The notes: generated by a model from the sequence alone, not told the origin. 64,000 bases of DNA from Lichenibacterium dinghuense (GCF_021730615.1 NZ_JAJLMN010000001.1:124001-188000), one strand, 5' to 3'. Positions 20,519-29,527 are shown, numbered from the stretch's first letter. A program made the numbers and translations.

Positions 20519-21379
20519 TTGATCGACGATGGACTGCCCCCGCTGCGCGACGTCGTCGAGAGCTGCGGGATCGAGCCCAGCCGCGCGCTGGGCCAGAACT
20601 TCCTGTTCGACCTCAACCTCACCGGCCGCATCGCCCGGGTGGCCGGGCCGCTCGCCGGCGTGCCTGTCGTGGAGGTCGGCCCCGGCCCGGGCGGGCTGAC
20701 GCGGGCGCTGCTCGCCGAGGGCGCCGAGGTGGTCGCGGTGGAGCGGGACAGGCGCTGCCTGCCGGCGCTCCGGGCCATCGCGGACCGTTACCCCGGCCGG
20801 CTCACCGTGATCGAGGGCGACGCGCTCGAGGTCGTGCCCGCCCGCCTGCCGGCGCGCGCCGACGGCAGGCCCTGGCGCATCGTCGCCAACCTGCCCTACA
20901 ACGTGGCGACCCCCCTGCTGACCGGCTGGATCGAGGCGGAAGCTTGGCCGCCCTGGTACGACCGCATGGTGCTTATGTTCCAACGCGAGGTGGCCGAGCG
21001 CATCGTCGCGACCCCGGCCGAGCGGGCCGACTACGGCAGGCTCGGCGTGCTGTGCGGCTGGCGCACGCGGGCCCGCATCCTGTTCGACGTGGCGCCGTCC
21101 AATTTCGTGCCGCCGCCCAAGGTGATGTCGAGCATCGTCGAGCTCGTGCCGAACCCGTCGCCGCTGCCCTGCGGTGCGGCGAGCCTGTCGCGCGTCACGG
21201 CGGCGGCCTTCGGCCAGCGCCGCAAGATGCTGCGCCAATCGCTGAAGGGGCTGGCGACGCCGCGCGGCCCGGTCGACGTCGCGTCCCTGCTGGAGCGCGC
21301 CGGGCTCGACGGAACGGCCCGGGCGGAGACGCTCACGGTCGCCGAATTCGTGACCCTGGCACGCCTGAGCGAAGCTTGA
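20519..21379 (+). CDS. rsmA: 16S rRNA dimethyladenosine transferase
   Basis: This enzyme dimethylates two adjacent adenosines near the 3' end of 16S rRNA during small-subunit maturation. The 286-residue protein shows [10 protein letters not shown], the SAM-binding loop [11 protein letters not shown] and the [11 protein letters not shown] catalytic motif. The start is TTG at 20519, giving [10 protein letters not shown], which matches the alphaproteobacterial N-terminus; the nearby ATG is out of frame. It converges on gmk with only 19 bases between the two stops. Confidence 0.94.
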   Translation: MIDDGLPPLRDVVESCGIEPSRALGQNFLFDLNLTGRIARVAGPLAGVPVVEVGPGPGGLTRALLAEGAEVVAVERDRRCLPALRAIADRYPGRLTVIEGDALEVVPARLPARADGRPWRIVANLPYNVATPLLTGWIEAEAWPPWYDRMVLMFQREVAERIVATPAERADYGRLGVLCGWRTRARILFDVAPSNFVPPPKVMSSIVELVPNPSPLPCGAASLSRVTAAAFGQRRKMLRQSLKGLATPRGPVDVASLLERAGLDGTARAETLTVAEFVTLARLSEA

Positions 21380-21398
21380 CCGGTCGGCGCGGAGGGGC

Positions 21399-22070
21399 CT
21401 AGCCCTCTGCCGCCAGGGTCTCCACGAACCCCGCCACGGCGGCCTCGCTGCGCACGCGCTTCAGCCGCTCGGCCGCGAGGATCGCGGTGACGTCGGCCAG
21501 CGTGCGCTGGAGGTCGTCGTTGACCAGCACGTAGTCGTAGAGCCTCCAGCGGGCGATCTCGTTGCGGGCCGCGTCGAGGCGGCGGGCGATCACCTCGGGC
21601 TTGTCCTCGGCGCGCCGCTCCAGCCGCGCCCGGAGCTCGCGCATCGACGGCGGCAGGATGAAGACCGTGGCGACGTCCTCGCGCGCCCGCGAGCGGATCT
21701 GCTGCGTGCCCTGATAGTCGATGTCGAACAGCACATCGCGGCCGCGGCCGAGCAGCGCGTCGACGGGGCCCCGCGGCGTGCCGTAGCTGTTGCCGTGCAC
21801 CTCGGCCCATTCGAGCAGCTCGCCGGCGTCGCGCAGCTCGCGGAAGCGGTCGGGCGTCACGAAGTGGTAGTGCACGCCGTCGACCTCGCTCGGCCGCCGC
21901 GGCCGCGTCGTCACCGACACGGACAGCGTCAGGTCGATCGCCTCCTTCTGCAGCAGCATGCGGGTCAGCGTCGTCTTGCCGGCGCCGGACGGCGACGAGA
22001 GGATCAGCATGAGGCCGCGCCGCGGGGGTATCGTCTGAGTCGTCCCGTCGAGGGGCATGGTCGCGATCAT
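21399..22070 (-). CDS. gmk: Guanylate kinase
   Basis: This cytosolic enzyme phosphorylates GMP to GDP. It has 223 residues, with the P-loop SSPSGAGKTTL, the GMP-binding SVSVTTRPRR segment, HGNSYGTPRG and FDIDYQGTQQI. The ATG overlaps the yicC stop (ATGA), so the two are coupled. It is the last gene of a minus-strand run that begins at fabD. A second in-frame ATG four codons later is possible. Confidence 0.95.
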   Translation of the reverse strand: MIATMPLDGTTQTIPPRRGLMLILSSPSGAGKTTLTRMLLQKEAIDLTLSVSVTTRPRRPSEVDGVHYHFVTPDRFRELRDAGELLEWAEVHGNSYGTPRGPVDALLGRGRDVLFDIDYQGTQQIRSRAREDVATVFILPPSMRELRARLERRAEDKPEVIARRLDAARNEIARWRLYDYVLVNDDLQRTLADVTAILAAERLKRVRSEAAVAGFVETLAAEG

Positions 22071-22945
22071 TCCAGGTTCTGAACCTGCTCTCGGAATTGT
22101 TCGATCTCGGTCCGCAGCGCAAGCCCGGCGGCCGTCAGCTCGGCGTCGCCCGACTTGGCGCAGAGCGTGCCGGCTTCGCGGCCGAGCTCCTGGGCGAGGA
22201 AGTCGAGGCGCCGCCCCACGGCACCGCCCTCGTCGAGCAGGGCCGAGGCCGCGGCGGCGTGCATGGCGAGCCGGTCGAGCTCCTCGCGCACGTCCGCCTT
22301 GGCGGCCATCAGCACGGCCTCTTGGTGCAGGCGCACCGGGTCGAGCGTGTCGGCCGCCGCGGCGATCTCGGCGACGCGAGCGGCCAGCCGCGCGCGGACG
22401 GCCTCGGGCGTCCGCCCGGGCGCTGCCTGGGCGCGCGCGGTGAGGGCCGACACGGCGGACAACCGCTCGCCGAGCACGCGGCGGAGTTCCGCGCCCTCGG
22501 CCGACCGCATGGCGCAGAGGGCCTCCAGCGCCGCGTCGAGGCCTTCGAGCAGGGCCGGATCGAGGTCGGTGCCGGGCTCGGCGACCTCGACGATCTCGAC
22601 CACGCCGGGGAGAGCCAGGAGGCCGTCGAGCGTCGCGGGCGCCACCCGCGGCGACGGCACGATCTCCGACACGGCGGCGATGAGCGCGTCCAGCCTGTCG
22701 CGGTCGATGCGCGCCGTCTGCCGCGGCTTGGGTCGCTGCAGGTTCAGCGCGGCATGCACGGTGCCGCGCTTCAGCCGCGCGGCGAGCCGGGTCCGCGCCG
22801 CGGCCTCGAGCGCGTCGAAGCCGGGCGGCACGCGGATGCGGAGTTCCAAACCCTTCGCGTTGACGGACTTGACCTCCCAGGCCCAGGTGGCGGAACCGGC
22901 CTGCCCGCCGCTCCGGGCGAAGCCGGTCATGCTCGACAGCGTCAT
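22067..22945 (-). CDS. yicC: YicC-family endoribonuclease
   Basis: This 292-residue protein starts with the family hallmark LSSMTGFARSGG and contains WEVKSVNAKGLELRIR (YicC N-domain) and the C-terminal DUF1732 part (EELDRLAMHAAA, then RRLDFLAQELGREA). YicC proteins are reported as endoribonucleases that act on small RNAs and mRNAs. Gene order mltG-yicC-gmk is standard in Hyphomicrobiales. Confidence 0.92.
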   Translation of the reverse strand: MTLSSMTGFARSGGQAGSATWAWEVKSVNAKGLELRIRVPPGFDALEAAARTRLAARLKRGTVHAALNLQRPKPRQTARIDRDRLDALIAAVSEIVPSPRVAPATLDGLLALPGVVEIVEVAEPGTDLDPALLEGLDAALEALCAMRSAEGAELRRVLGERLSAVSALTARAQAAPGRTPEAVRARLAARVAEIAAAADTLDPVRLHQEAVLMAAKADVREELDRLAMHAAAASALLDEGGAVGRRLDFLAQELGREAGTLCAKSGDAELTAAGLALRTEIEQFREQVQNLE

Positions 22946-22997
22946 CGGCGGCGCTCGCTCATCTCGCCATCCACCCCGCCGCCTGAGCGCCGGCCCG

Positions 22998-24905
22998 TCA
23001 CTGCGCCGCCGGCGCGGAGGGCGCCTCGGCTTCGGCCGCGGCGGTCGCAGGCGCCGCCGAAGCAGACGGGCGCGGCGCCTTGGCGCGGCCGGGCTTCGGC
23101 TTCGCGGCCGCCGCGAGCGCCGGGCGCGGCCCGTAGGGGTTCGGGCGCGGCGCGTAGGCGGCCGACATGGCGACCGGAACGGTCTTGGCCGACATCAGGT
23201 CGTAGCTGTGGTCGCGCAGCGGATCGAGCGCCGTGCCCTCGGAAGCGTCCGTGATGACGCCCTTGCCGGGCGACGGACGGTTCGGGGCCAGGGGAGCGCC
23301 CTGCTCGGCGCTCACCACCTCGGCCGACGGCGGCAGCGTGTCCGGACCCGCCGTCGCGCCGTAGCGGGCCGCGCGGGCCCGCTCGTCGGCCCGCTGGGCG
23401 GCCGACACGGGGAAGCTCAGGCCGGGATCACGCCCGGACGGCGCCGCCGAGGCCACGCCGAAGAAGGAGGCGGAGTCGCCGGGCGCGGGCGCGAGGTCGC
23501 CCGGCCCGTCAGGGTCGAGCGAGGCCGTCTGATCGGCGCTCGGCGCCGCGAAGCGGTTGGAGGCCTCGCCGCCGGGCGTCAGCTCGGCGGGCAGCTGCGT
23601 CACGCCGGCCATCAGGCTCGCCGGTTGGGCGGGGCCGCCGGCCGCGGGCTCGAAGCGGCCCGACAGGGCGCCGTAGATCGGCACCGCGGGACCGGCGTCG
23701 CCCCGCTGCTTCGGCGTCGAGGCAGGAAGGCCGGGCCCGGCGGCCGGCGCGGCGCCGAGGTCCGGGGCCGCCTTGTCCTTGGCGTCCTTCTCCAGCGCGC
23801 GCCAGCGCTGCACGTTCTGCCGGTGCTGGTCGAGCGTTTCGGCGAAGGCGTGACCGCCGGTGCCGTCGGCGACGAAGTAGATGTCCTTCGTGCGCGACGG
23901 GTTGGCCACCGCCTCCATGGCGGCGCGGCCGGGATTGCAGATGGGGCCGGGCGGCAGGCCCGCGATGGCGTAGGTGTTGTAGGGCGTCTTCTGCTCGATC
24001 TCGCTCTTCAGGATGCCCCGGCCCAGCGTCGCCCTGCCGCCCACGAGGCCGTAGACGATGGTCGGGTCGGACTGGAGCGGGATGCCCTTGGTCAGACGGT
24101 TGACGAAGACGCCGGCGACGTGCGGGCGCTCGTCGGCCTTGCCGGTCTCCTTCTCGACAATGGAGGCCAGCGTGACCATGTCGTAGGGCGAGCGGATCGT
24201 GGTGTCCGCGGCGCGGTGCGACCACACGTCGGCGACGATCTTTCGCTGCTCCTGCGCCATGGTGCGCAGCAGCTGGTCGCGGGTCGTGCCGCGGGCGAAC
24301 TTGAAGGTGTCGGGCATCAGCGTGCCTTCCTTCGGCACGGCCTTGATGTCGCCGACCAGCACGTCGTCGGCGCGGAGGCGGTCGCAGATCTGCTCGCTCG
24401 TCAGCCCCTCGGGGACCGTGATGGCGTGGAGGATCTGGCGGCCGGACACCAGGGTGTCGATGACGTCGCGCAGGCTGGCGTTCTGCTTGAACAGGTACTC
24501 GCCGGCCTTGATCTTGGAGCGGTCGCCTTCCGCGTAGAGCGTGGCCGACATCAGGGCCGCGCTGTCGACCACGCCCTCCTGTTCGAGCTGGCCGACGATG
24601 TCGCCGACGTCGGTGCCGGGGGCGATGATCACGACCTTGTCAGCCGGCAGCGGGCCGGGCGCCCCGATGCGCTGGATCGCCAGCGACACGAGGATCACCA
24701 CGGCCACGGCGGCGATGCCCAGGAACGACAGGATCCCGCTCACCGTCGCCAGGATCGGCCGCGAGCGGCGCGGGCTCGGCGGCGGGGGCGGCATGGAGTC
24801 GGGCTGGAGAGCCTCGCCGGGGGACATCAGGGCCCGGCGTGCGCCGGCCGGAGCGTTGTCGCGCTCGGAGGGGAGGCCTTCGCTGGAGTTCGGACCTTCG
24901 GCCAT
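22998..24905 (-). CDS. mltG: Endolytic murein transglycosylase MltG
   Basis: MltG cuts nascent glycan strands at the inner membrane and so sets their length. The 635-residue protein has a cytoplasmic Pro/Ser-rich N-terminus, one membrane helix (about residues 50-75), the YceG domain and the catalytic glutamate E251 in ASIVEKETG. GRGILKSEIEQKTPYNTY and GLPPGPICNPG are typical. The last 230 residues or so (after about residue 400) are a low-complexity Ala/Pro/Ser tail much longer than in E. coli MltG. The start could instead be at 24989, adding 28 basic residues; neither has a strong ribosome site. Confidence 0.92.
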   Translation of the reverse strand: MAEGPNSSEGLPSERDNAPAGARRALMSPGEALQPDSMPPPPPSPRRSRPILATVSGILSFLGIAAVAVVILVSLAIQRIGAPGPLPADKVVIIAPGTDVGDIVGQLEQEGVVDSAALMSATLYAEGDRSKIKAGEYLFKQNASLRDVIDTLVSGRQILHAITVPEGLTSEQICDRLRADDVLVGDIKAVPKEGTLMPDTFKFARGTTRDQLLRTMAQEQRKIVADVWSHRAADTTIRSPYDMVTLASIVEKETGKADERPHVAGVFVNRLTKGIPLQSDPTIVYGLVGGRATLGRGILKSEIEQKTPYNTYAIAGLPPGPICNPGRAAMEAVANPSRTKDIYFVADGTGGHAFAETLDQHRQNVQRWRALEKDAKDKAAPDLGAAPAAGPGLPASTPKQRGDAGPAVPIYGALSGRFEPAAGGPAQPASLMAGVTQLPAELTPGGEASNRFAAPSADQTASLDPDGPGDLAPAPGDSASFFGVASAAPSGRDPGLSFPVSAAQRADERARAARYGATAGPDTLPPSAEVVSAEQGAPLAPNRPSPGKGVITDASEGTALDPLRDHSYDLMSAKTVPVAMSAAYAPRPNPYGPRPALAAAAKPKPGRAKAPRPSASAAPATAAAEAEAPSAPAAQ

Positions 24906-25086
24906 GTGCTCGTCCGTCGTCGCTGTCAGGGATCCGCGGCGGGCGGCCGAGCCGGTCCGACGCGCGCCCGTCCGCCGCGCGATGCCCATGGCGGCCCTGC
25001 CCCCGGCAGAGCGCCATCTCTGAGCGGCGACCTTACCTCATCCGCCGCGGGAGCACCACGGCCCCGCGGCGGCCGGGTGCGCCCGC

Positions 25087-26355
25087 TCACACCTTCCGCA
25101 GCACCAGTGACGCATTTGTTCCACCGAAGCCGAAGGAGTTCGACAGGGCGATGTCCACGGTCTTCGGCTTGGCGGTGTGGGGCACGAGGTCGATGGGCGT
25201 GTCGACCGACGGGTTGTCGAGGTTGAGGGTGGGAGGCAGCATGCCGTCCCGCATGGCGAGCGCGCAGAAGATCGCCTCGACGGAGCCGGCCGCGCCGAGC
25301 AGGTGGCCGATGGCCGACTTGGTCGACGACATGGCGACGCCCGGCGCCGCGTCGCCCAGCAGCCGCTGGAGCGCGCCGAGCTCGATCTCGTCGCCGAGCG
25401 GCGTCGAGGTGCCGTGCGCGTTGACGTAGTCGATCTGCGAGGCCTCGACCCCGGCCCGCTTCAGCGCCGCCGCCATGCAGCGGTAGGCGCCGTCGCCCGA
25501 CTCGGAGGGCGCGGTGATGTGGTAGGCGTCGCCCGACATGCCGTAGCCGACCACTTCGGCGTAGATCTTGGCGCCGCGCGCGACCGCGTGGTCGTAGTTC
25601 TCCAGCACCACGACGCCGGCGCCCTCGCCCATGACGAAGCCGTCGCGGTCCTTGTCGTAGGGGCGGGACGCGCGCGTGGGCTCGTCGTTGAAGCCGGTGG
25701 ACAGCGCGCGGCAGGCGCAGAAGCCGGCGTAGCCGATGCGGTTGACGGCCGACTCGGCGCCGCCCGCCACCATCACCTCGGCGTCGCCCCACATGATGAT
25801 CCGGGCGGCGTCGCCGATCGCGTGGGCGCCCGTCGAGCAGGCCGTGACGACGGCGCTGTTGGGGCCGCGCAGCCCGTGCCGGATCGACACGTAGCCGCCG
25901 GCGAGGTTGATGAGGCGGCCGGGGATGAAGAAGGGCGACAGGCGCCGCGGGCCCTTCTGCTCGACGAGCAGCGAGCCGTCCTGGATGCCGCCGAGGCCGC
26001 CGATGCCCGAGCCGATCATCACGCCGGTGTCGATCTGGTCCTGGTCGGACTTGGGCTCCCAGCCCGCGTCCTTGAGCGCCTGCGTGGCGGCGCCCACGGC
26101 GTAGAGGATGAAGTCGTCGACCTTGCGCTGCTCCTTGGGCTCCATCCACTCGTCGGCGTCGAAGGCGCCGTCGGCGGAGGAGCCGCGCGGCACCATGCAG
26201 GCGATGCGGCTCGGCAGGTCGTCGACCTTGAAATGCGTGATGGGGCCGGCGCCGCTGTGGCCCGCGATGAGCCGCCGCCATGTCGTGTCGGCGTCACCGC
26301 CGAGGGGCGTCACCAGACCGATCCCGGTGATGACGACGCGTCGCGCTGCGTTCAC
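25087..26355 (-). CDS. fabF: Beta-ketoacyl-ACP synthase II
   Basis: This cytosolic condensing enzyme elongates acyl-ACP with malonyl-ACP. It has 422 residues. The catalytic cysteine is C173 in TACSTGAHAIGDA; the histidines of the Cys-His-His triad are in NAHGTSTPLGD and KSAIGHLLGAAG; NSFGFGGTNA closes the fold. The start is GTG. It follows acpP on the minus strand, but a clear terminator lies between them, so it may be partly transcribed from its own promoter. Confidence 0.96.
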   Translation of the reverse strand: MNAARRVVITGIGLVTPLGGDADTTWRRLIAGHSGAGPITHFKVDDLPSRIACMVPRGSSADGAFDADEWMEPKEQRKVDDFILYAVGAATQALKDAGWEPKSDQDQIDTGVMIGSGIGGLGGIQDGSLLVEQKGPRRLSPFFIPGRLINLAGGYVSIRHGLRGPNSAVVTACSTGAHAIGDAARIIMWGDAEVMVAGGAESAVNRIGYAGFCACRALSTGFNDEPTRASRPYDKDRDGFVMGEGAGVVVLENYDHAVARGAKIYAEVVGYGMSGDAYHITAPSESGDGAYRCMAAALKRAGVEASQIDYVNAHGTSTPLGDEIELGALQRLLGDAAPGVAMSSTKSAIGHLLGAAGSVEAIFCALAMRDGMLPPTLNLDNPSVDTPIDLVPHTAKPKTVDIALSNSFGFGGTNASLVLRKV

Positions 26356-26420
26356 TCTTCCACCCTCAACCCGTGTCGGGGCTCCTGATCGATCGCCGGA
26401 GCGCCCCCTCTCCTCTCCCG

Positions 26421-26445
26421 AAAACCCGCCCCGCCAGGGGGCGGG
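26421..26445 (-). terminator. Intrinsic terminator after acpP
   Basis: Read on the minus strand, CCCGCCCC pairs perfectly with GGGGCGGG over 8 bp around a 5-base loop (CTGGC) and is followed by TTTT. It starts 15 bases after the acpP stop. This would allow much more acpP than fabF mRNA, as is common for acyl carrier protein. Confidence 0.75.
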
Positions 26446-26459
26446 CCTCCAGGCCCGTC

Positions 26460-26699
26460 TCAGGCCTTCTTGTTCTTCTCCAGGAAGCGCACGGCGTCGC
26501 CGACCGTCACGATCGTCTCGGCCGCGTCGTCCGGGATCTCCACCCCGAACTCTTCCTCGAAGGCCATGACCAGTTCGACGGTGTCGAGCGAGTCGGCCCC
26601 GAGGTCATCGATGAAGTTGGCGTTGTCGACCACCTTGTCGGGCTCGACGCCCAGGTGCTCGACGACGATCTTCTTCACGCGCTCTTCGACATCGCTCAT
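26460..26699 (-). CDS. acpP: Acyl carrier protein
   Basis: This small acidic protein (79 residues) carries growing acyl chains on a phosphopantetheine arm attached to the serine of [12 protein letters not shown]. It starts [17 protein letters not shown], close to other alphaproteobacterial AcpP proteins. It sits between fabG and fabF with 280 bases upstream, which probably contain its own promoter, and a strong terminator downstream. Confidence 0.97.
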   Translation of the reverse strand: MSDVEERVKKIVVEHLGVEPDKVVDNANFIDDLGADSLDTVELVMAFEEEFGVEIPDDAAETIVTVGDAVRFLEKNKKA

Positions 26700-26979
26700 C
26701 TTGGATATTCCTTGCCTCGGTTGGAAAATTCGAGCCTTCGCGATCCGCGCGGCCGGGTCGCGCCCGCCCGGAGACGGCGTCCGACCCGGCGGCGGTTGCC
26801 GCCGCGCGGCCCGAACGGATCGGCAGCCTCGCGGCGCGGAAGCGGCGCCACGTCCCCGACCGGTCCGGTCCGAAACGGTGCCGCAACCGTCGCGACATCT
26901 CGGCTGTTAACACGTTTCCCGCAGGATGGCGAGAGCGTGCCCGACCCGTGGCGGCCCTGCGGCGACCGCCGTAAAGCGT
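26700..26979. other. Leader/promoter gap between fabG and acpP
   Basis: There is no supportable gene in this 280-base gap. A GTTAACACG stretch at 26906 is AT-rich relative to its surroundings and may be part of an acpP promoter on the minus strand, but I cannot identify a convincing -35/-10 pair. The gap is long enough for an independent acpP promoter. Confidence 0.35.
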
Positions 26980-27717
26980 TCAGATCATTGCCATTCCGCC
27001 GTTGACGTGGAGCGTCTGCCCCGTCACGTAGGCGCTCTCGCGGCTGGCCAGATAGACCGCGGCGGCGGCGATCTCGGCGCCGAGGCCGAGTCGTCCGGCC
27101 GGCACGGTGCCGAGGATCGCGGTGCGCTGCTTCTCGTTCAGCGCGTCCGTCATGGGGCTCTCGATGAAGCCCGGCGCGATGCAGTTGACCGTGATGCCGC
27201 GGCTCGCCACCTCGGCGGCCAGCGCCTTCGACATGCCGATCATGCCCGCCTTGGCGGCGGCGTAGTTGCTCTGGCCGGCGTTGCCGGTGACGCCCACCAC
27301 GGAGGTGATGCCGATGATGCGCCCGTGGCGGCGCTTCATCATCCCCTTCAGGGCCGCGCGGGCCAGGACGAAGCCGGAGGTGAGGTCGACGGACAGCACC
27401 GTGTCCCAGTCCTCGTCCTTCATGCGCACGGCCAGACCGTCGCGGGTGATGCCCGCGTTGTTGACCAGGATGTCGAGCGAGCCCAGCGCCGCCTCGGCGT
27501 CCCGCGCGAGCCCCTCGACGGCGGCGCGGTCGCCGAGGTCGCAGGGCAGCACCGGACAGTCGCCGCCGAGTTCGGCCGCGAGGGCGTCGAGCGCCTCGCG
27601 GCGCGTGCCGGACACGGCCACGCGGGCCCCTTGGGCGCGGAGCGCGCGGGCGATGGCGCCGCCGAGGCCGCCCGTGGCGCCGGTGACGAGGGCGGTCGCG
27701 CCCTGGAGGTCGAACAT
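26980..27717 (-). CDS. fabG: 3-oxoacyl-ACP reductase
   Basis: This NADPH-dependent short-chain dehydrogenase performs the first reduction of each fatty-acid cycle. It has 245 residues. It shows the TGATGGLG cofactor loop, NNAG (NNAGITRDG), the catalytic serine in ITSVVGVTGNAGQSNY with the YAAAK tyrosine-lysine pair, and the C-terminal TGQTLHVNGGMAM. It lies 10 bases after fabD. Confidence 0.96.
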   Translation of the reverse strand: MFDLQGATALVTGATGGLGGAIARALRAQGARVAVSGTRREALDALAAELGGDCPVLPCDLGDRAAVEGLARDAEAALGSLDILVNNAGITRDGLAVRMKDEDWDTVLSVDLTSGFVLARAALKGMMKRRHGRIIGITSVVGVTGNAGQSNYAAAKAGMIGMSKALAAEVASRGITVNCIAPGFIESPMTDALNEKQRTAILGTVPAGRLGLGAEIAAAAVYLASRESAYVTGQTLHVNGGMAMI

Positions 27718-27727
27718 GCTGGTTTCC

Positions 27728-28681
27728 TCAGGCGCCGGATGCGGCGGCTTCGATGAATCGCGCGACGTCGTCGGGCGTGCCGACGTTCAGCGTCGCGGCG
27801 GCGGGCGCGATGCGCTTGACCAGGCCCGACAGCACCTTGCCGGACCCCACCTCGACGAAGCGGGTGACCCCGGCGCCGGCCATCCACGCGATCGATTCGC
27901 GCCAGCGCACGGTGCCGCAGACCTGGCCGACGAGGCAGCCGACGATCTCGCCCGCGGTGTCGACGGGGCGGGCCAGCACGTTGGCGACGACCGGCAGCGC
28001 GGAATCGGCCACCTCGGCCGCGTCGAGCGCCTCCGCCATGGCGTCGGCCGCGGGGCGCATCAGCGCGCAATGGAAGGGCGCCGACACGGCGAGCAGCACG
28101 GCGCGCTTGACGCCGCGCGCCTTGGCGATCGCGACCGCGCGGTCGACCGCCGCGGCGGAGCCCGACAGCACCACCTGGCCGCCGCCGTTGTCGTTGGCGA
28201 CGTCGCAGACTTCGCCGGCCGCCGCGTCGGCCGCGATGGCGGCCGCGGCCTCGGGCTCGACGCCGATCAGCGCCGCCATGGCGCCCTGCCCCACCGGCAC
28301 CGCGGCCTGCATGGCGTCGCCGCGCAAGCGCAGCAGGCGCGCGGCCTCGGCGACCGAGAAGGTGCCGGCGGCGGCCAGCGCCGAATATTCGCCGAGCGAG
28401 TGGCCGGCGAGGTAGGACGCACCGGACCTCAGGTCGAGCCCGGCCTCGGCTTCGAGCACGCGCAGGGCCGCGAGGCTCACCGCCATGAGGGCGGGCTGGG
28501 CGTTCGACGTGAGCGTCAGCTCGGCCTCGGGCCCGTCGAACATGAGCCGCGACAGCGGCTGGCCGAGGGCGTCGTCGACCTCGGCGAAGACGCGGGCGGC
28601 GGCGGGATGGGCATCCGCGAGGGCGCGGCCCATTCCGACCGCCTGGGAGCCCTGTCCGGGGAAGATGAAGGCCGTCGTCAT
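27728..28681 (-). CDS. fabD: Malonyl-CoA:ACP transacylase
   Basis: This enzyme transfers malonyl groups from CoA to ACP to feed elongation. The 317-residue protein has FPGQGSQAVGMG near the N-terminus, the catalytic serine in GHSLGEYSAL and VSAPFHCALM with the active-site histidine. It is the first gene of the minus-strand fab cluster and diverges from rpsF. The bases just before its ATG (CGCCCGGCTC) contain no purine-rich ribosome site. Confidence 0.95.
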   Translation of the reverse strand: MTTAFIFPGQGSQAVGMGRALADAHPAAARVFAEVDDALGQPLSRLMFDGPEAELTLTSNAQPALMAVSLAALRVLEAEAGLDLRSGASYLAGHSLGEYSALAAAGTFSVAEAARLLRLRGDAMQAAVPVGQGAMAALIGVEPEAAAAIAADAAAGEVCDVANDNGGGQVVLSGSAAAVDRAVAIAKARGVKRAVLLAVSAPFHCALMRPAADAMAEALDAAEVADSALPVVANVLARPVDTAGEIVGCLVGQVCGTVRWRESIAWMAGAGVTRFVEVGSGKVLSGLVKRIAPAAATLNVGTPDDVARFIEAAASGA

Positions 28682-28704
28682 GAGCCGGGCGTCGCCTCGA
28701 AGTT

Positions 28705-28718
28705 AGTCAATGCTGACT
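28705..28718. promoter_or_regulatory. Inverted repeat just upstream of fabD
   Basis: AGTCA-ATGC-TGACT forms a 5-bp dyad 24 bases before the fabD start, with the minus strand reading TTGACT across it. The position suits a repressor site for the fab genes. No known consensus is matched with confidence. Confidence 0.3.
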
Positions 28719-28763
28719 GACCGAATGAGCCGCCCGAGAACACGCGGTCCGGAAGGCTGTCAA

Positions 28764-28781
28764 GCGGATCGCACGATCCGC
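28764..28781. promoter_or_regulatory. Perfect 8-bp inverted repeat, fabD/rpsF region
   Basis: GCGGATCG and CGATCCGC are perfect inverted arms with a 2-base centre. The element lies upstream of the candidate rpsF -35 box and about 85 bases upstream of the fabD start, where a dimeric regulator could act on either operon. It could also fold as a hairpin in a fabD leader. Confidence 0.35.
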
Positions 28782-28785
28782 AGGC

Positions 28786-28807
28786 CCGCGAACGCATCGG
28801 TTCGCGG
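28786..28807. promoter_or_regulatory. Second perfect 8-bp inverted repeat, fabD/rpsF region
   Basis: CCGCGAAC and GTTCGCGG are perfect arms around a 6-base centre (GCATCG), only four bases from the previous dyad. Two perfect dyads this close together are unlikely to be incidental, but the sequences differ, so one protein need not bind both. Confidence 0.35.
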
Positions 28808-28834
28808 TCCGAGGTCGACCGCTCGCATTTCCGT

Positions 28835-28863
28835 TTGCATTCACGCGCTTCTGGCCGTATCGA
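28835..28863 (+). promoter_or_regulatory. Candidate sigma-70 type promoter for rpsF
   Basis: TTGCAT and TATCGA are separated by exactly 17 bases. Transcription would start near 28870 and give an rpsF leader of about 185 bases. This is the best promoter-like match in the divergent region. Confidence 0.4.
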
Positions 28864-28986
28864 GCCGGCTTCGACAGCGACCTGGCCGGGAGCTGAACGG
28901 ATATCCGCATGCCCTCCGCCACGGCGGCCGGACCGGCGGACAGGGGCTCCGGCGCCGCATCCCGTGTTCCCGCCTTCGGTTCCACT

Positions 28987-29007
28987 CGAGCCTTCCCGAG
29001 GCTCGAA
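28987..29007 (+). promoter_or_regulatory. Leader hairpin before rpsF
   Basis: TCGAGCC pairs with GGCTCGA over 7 bp around the loop TTCCCGA, about 47 bases before the rpsF start. Ribosomal protein S6:S18 leaders in other bacteria use a hairpin near this position for autoregulation; whether this is one is unproven. Confidence 0.35.
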
Positions 29008-29053
29008 GGGCTTCGCGCCGGGCGCCGTCGAGGAAACAGGAAAGGCAAAGCTC

Positions 29054-29527
29054 ATGGCTCTCTACGAGCACGTGTTCCTTGCTCGCCAGGACGTCACGGC
29101 CCAGCAGGTCGAGACGCTCACCGAGCAACTGAAGTCCATCATCACGGCCGGCGGCGGCAAGATCGCCAAGTCGGAATACTGGGGCATCAAGTCCCTCGCC
29201 TACCGGGTCAAGAAGAACCGGCGCGCCCACTTCACGCTGCTCAACATCGACGCCCCGGCCGCGGCCGTGGCCGAGATGGAGCGCCAGATGCGCATCAACG
29301 AGGACGTGATCCGCCTCCTGACGATCCGCGTCGACGAGCACGAGGAAGGCCCCTCGGCCATGCTCCGCAAGCGCGAGGACAGCGACCGCGACGACCGCGG
29401 CGAGCGCGGCGAGCGCCGGGGCGGCTCCGGCCGCTTCGACCGTGAGCGCGGCGGCGGCGGTGACCGCGGCGGCCGCTTCTCGGGCCGCGCGCCCGCGGCC
29501 GCCACCCAGCCCGCCGGAGAAGCCTGA
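29054..29527 (+). CDS. rpsF: 30S ribosomal protein S6
   Basis: S6 binds 16S rRNA with S18 in the platform of the small subunit. The start [14 protein letters not shown] is the conserved N-terminus, and [18 protein letters not shown]-type residues follow. The protein has 157 residues because a Arg/Gly/Asp-rich tail (about residues 105-157) extends beyond the compact 95-residue fold, as in many alphaproteobacteria. The ATG follows AGGAAAGG with a 7-8 base spacing. The stop overlaps the rpsR start as TGATG. Confidence 0.97.
   Translation: MALYEHVFLARQDVTAQQVETLTEQLKSIITAGGGKIAKSEYWGIKSLAYRVKKNRRAHFTLLNIDAPAAAVAEMERQMRINEDVIRLLTIRVDEHEEGPSAMLRKREDSDRDDRGERGERRGGSGRFDRERGGGGDRGGRFSGRAPAAATQPAGEA

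Noticed and set aside
23000-24900. Possible tandem-repeat region in the mltG tail
   Set aside because: The Ala/Pro/Ser composition is low complexity but I see no regular repeat unit.
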